Below are positions 43,415-43,489 of a DNA stretch of 43,489 bases, piece by piece (the first letter of the stretch is position 1; the number at the start of each line of letters is the position of its first letter). Location: positions 1-43,489 of the forward strand of contig JAUIFA010000007.1 of assembly GCA_030429625.1 (NCBI GenBank), in the 5' to 3' direction. The stretch is from Alphaproteobacteria bacterium. GTDB taxonomy: Bacteria; Pseudomonadota; Alphaproteobacteria; Rickettsiales; UBA8987. A program made the position numbers and the translations under genes. A model generated the notes under the pieces. It was not told where the DNA came from, made no database searches, and saw only the letters and a program-made list of their open reading frames with translations.

Positions 43415-43489
43415 AACTTGAGAGTTTGATCCTGGCTCAGAATGAACGCTGGCGGCAGGCTTAACACATGCAAGTCGAACGATTAAAGC
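43415..43489 (+). rRNA. rrs: 16S ribosomal RNA, 5' end (partial)
   Basis: The sequence from about 43415 holds AGAGTTTGATCCTGGCTCAG, the universal bacterial 16S 5' site. GAACGCTGGCGGCAGGC, TTAACACATGCAAGTCGAAC follow, and the gene runs off the window. The form fits Alphaproteobacteria. The exact mature 5' end is uncertain by a few bases. Confidence 0.97.

Overview
The window reads as a chromosomal segment of a free-living, flagellated, respiring alphaproteobacterium of moderate to low GC content (judged by eye). The evidence is the 16S rRNA 5' end at the right edge, two sites matching the CtrA box TTAA-N7-TTAAC, the gene set (coq7, a split-E1 pyruvate dehydrogenase, rne with a large insertion in its S1 domain, a Cys-type metal-dependent KdsA) and the flagellar order flgB-flgC-fliE-fliQ-fliR. 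The order or family cannot be fixed from this sequence alone. I see no insertion sequence, prophage, CRISPR array or tRNA gene.

Layout. 1-561: C-terminal end of a type I-secreted RTX protein. 665-5014: rpmI-rplT-pheS-pheT, with regulatory hairpins before rpmI and before pheS, and a palindromic repeat inserted in frame in pheT. 5022-9290: a second copy of that repeat, a DUF481 outer-membrane protein, an unknown two-TM protein, then rpiB-lepA. 9291-11775: a duplicated lepA 3' end, an unusual asparaginase-like gene behind a CtrA box, a secreted protein of four 11-residue repeats behind another CtrA box, and a tiny probable lipoprotein. 11857-14347: the flagellar basal-body and export genes plus a small membrane protein, ending tail to tail with an XRE regulator. 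15038-20092 (minus strand): tpiA-flavodoxin reductase-secG-pyrG-kdsA-sulfotransferase. 20322-26602: ppiD-trpE-(Cys-rich secreted protein)-trpG-trpD-trpC. 26671-27678 (minus): a short, divergent isocitrate-dehydrogenase-like gene with different base composition. 28430-36827: rne-dsbB-coq7, then pdhA-ankyrin-pdhB-DUF3592-like-periplasmic protein-pdhC. 37059-40435 (minus): purH, marR, rluB-like, rsmD. 40534-42975: a HIT protein facing a complete RTX protein built of 36-residue super-repeats. 43415-end: start of 16S rRNA.

How the genes work together. Most genes are housekeeping: translation (L35, L20, PheRS, EF4), nucleotide synthesis (PyrG, PurH), tryptophan synthesis, central carbon metabolism (TpiA, RpiB, PDH), envelope work (KdsA, SecG, PpiD, DsbB) and RNA processing (RNase E, RsmD, RluB family). 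What stands out is extra genes wedged by overlap or short spacing into conserved operons: a 10-cysteine exported protein between trpE and trpG, an ankyrin protein overlapping both pdhA and pdhB, and two envelope proteins between pdhB and pdhC. A small mobile palindromic repeat family is present in at least three places, one of them inside the essential pheT coding sequence. The most original items are that in-frame pheT insertion, the isocitrate-dehydrogenase-like gene, the 11-residue-repeat secreted protein and the wedged operon genes.
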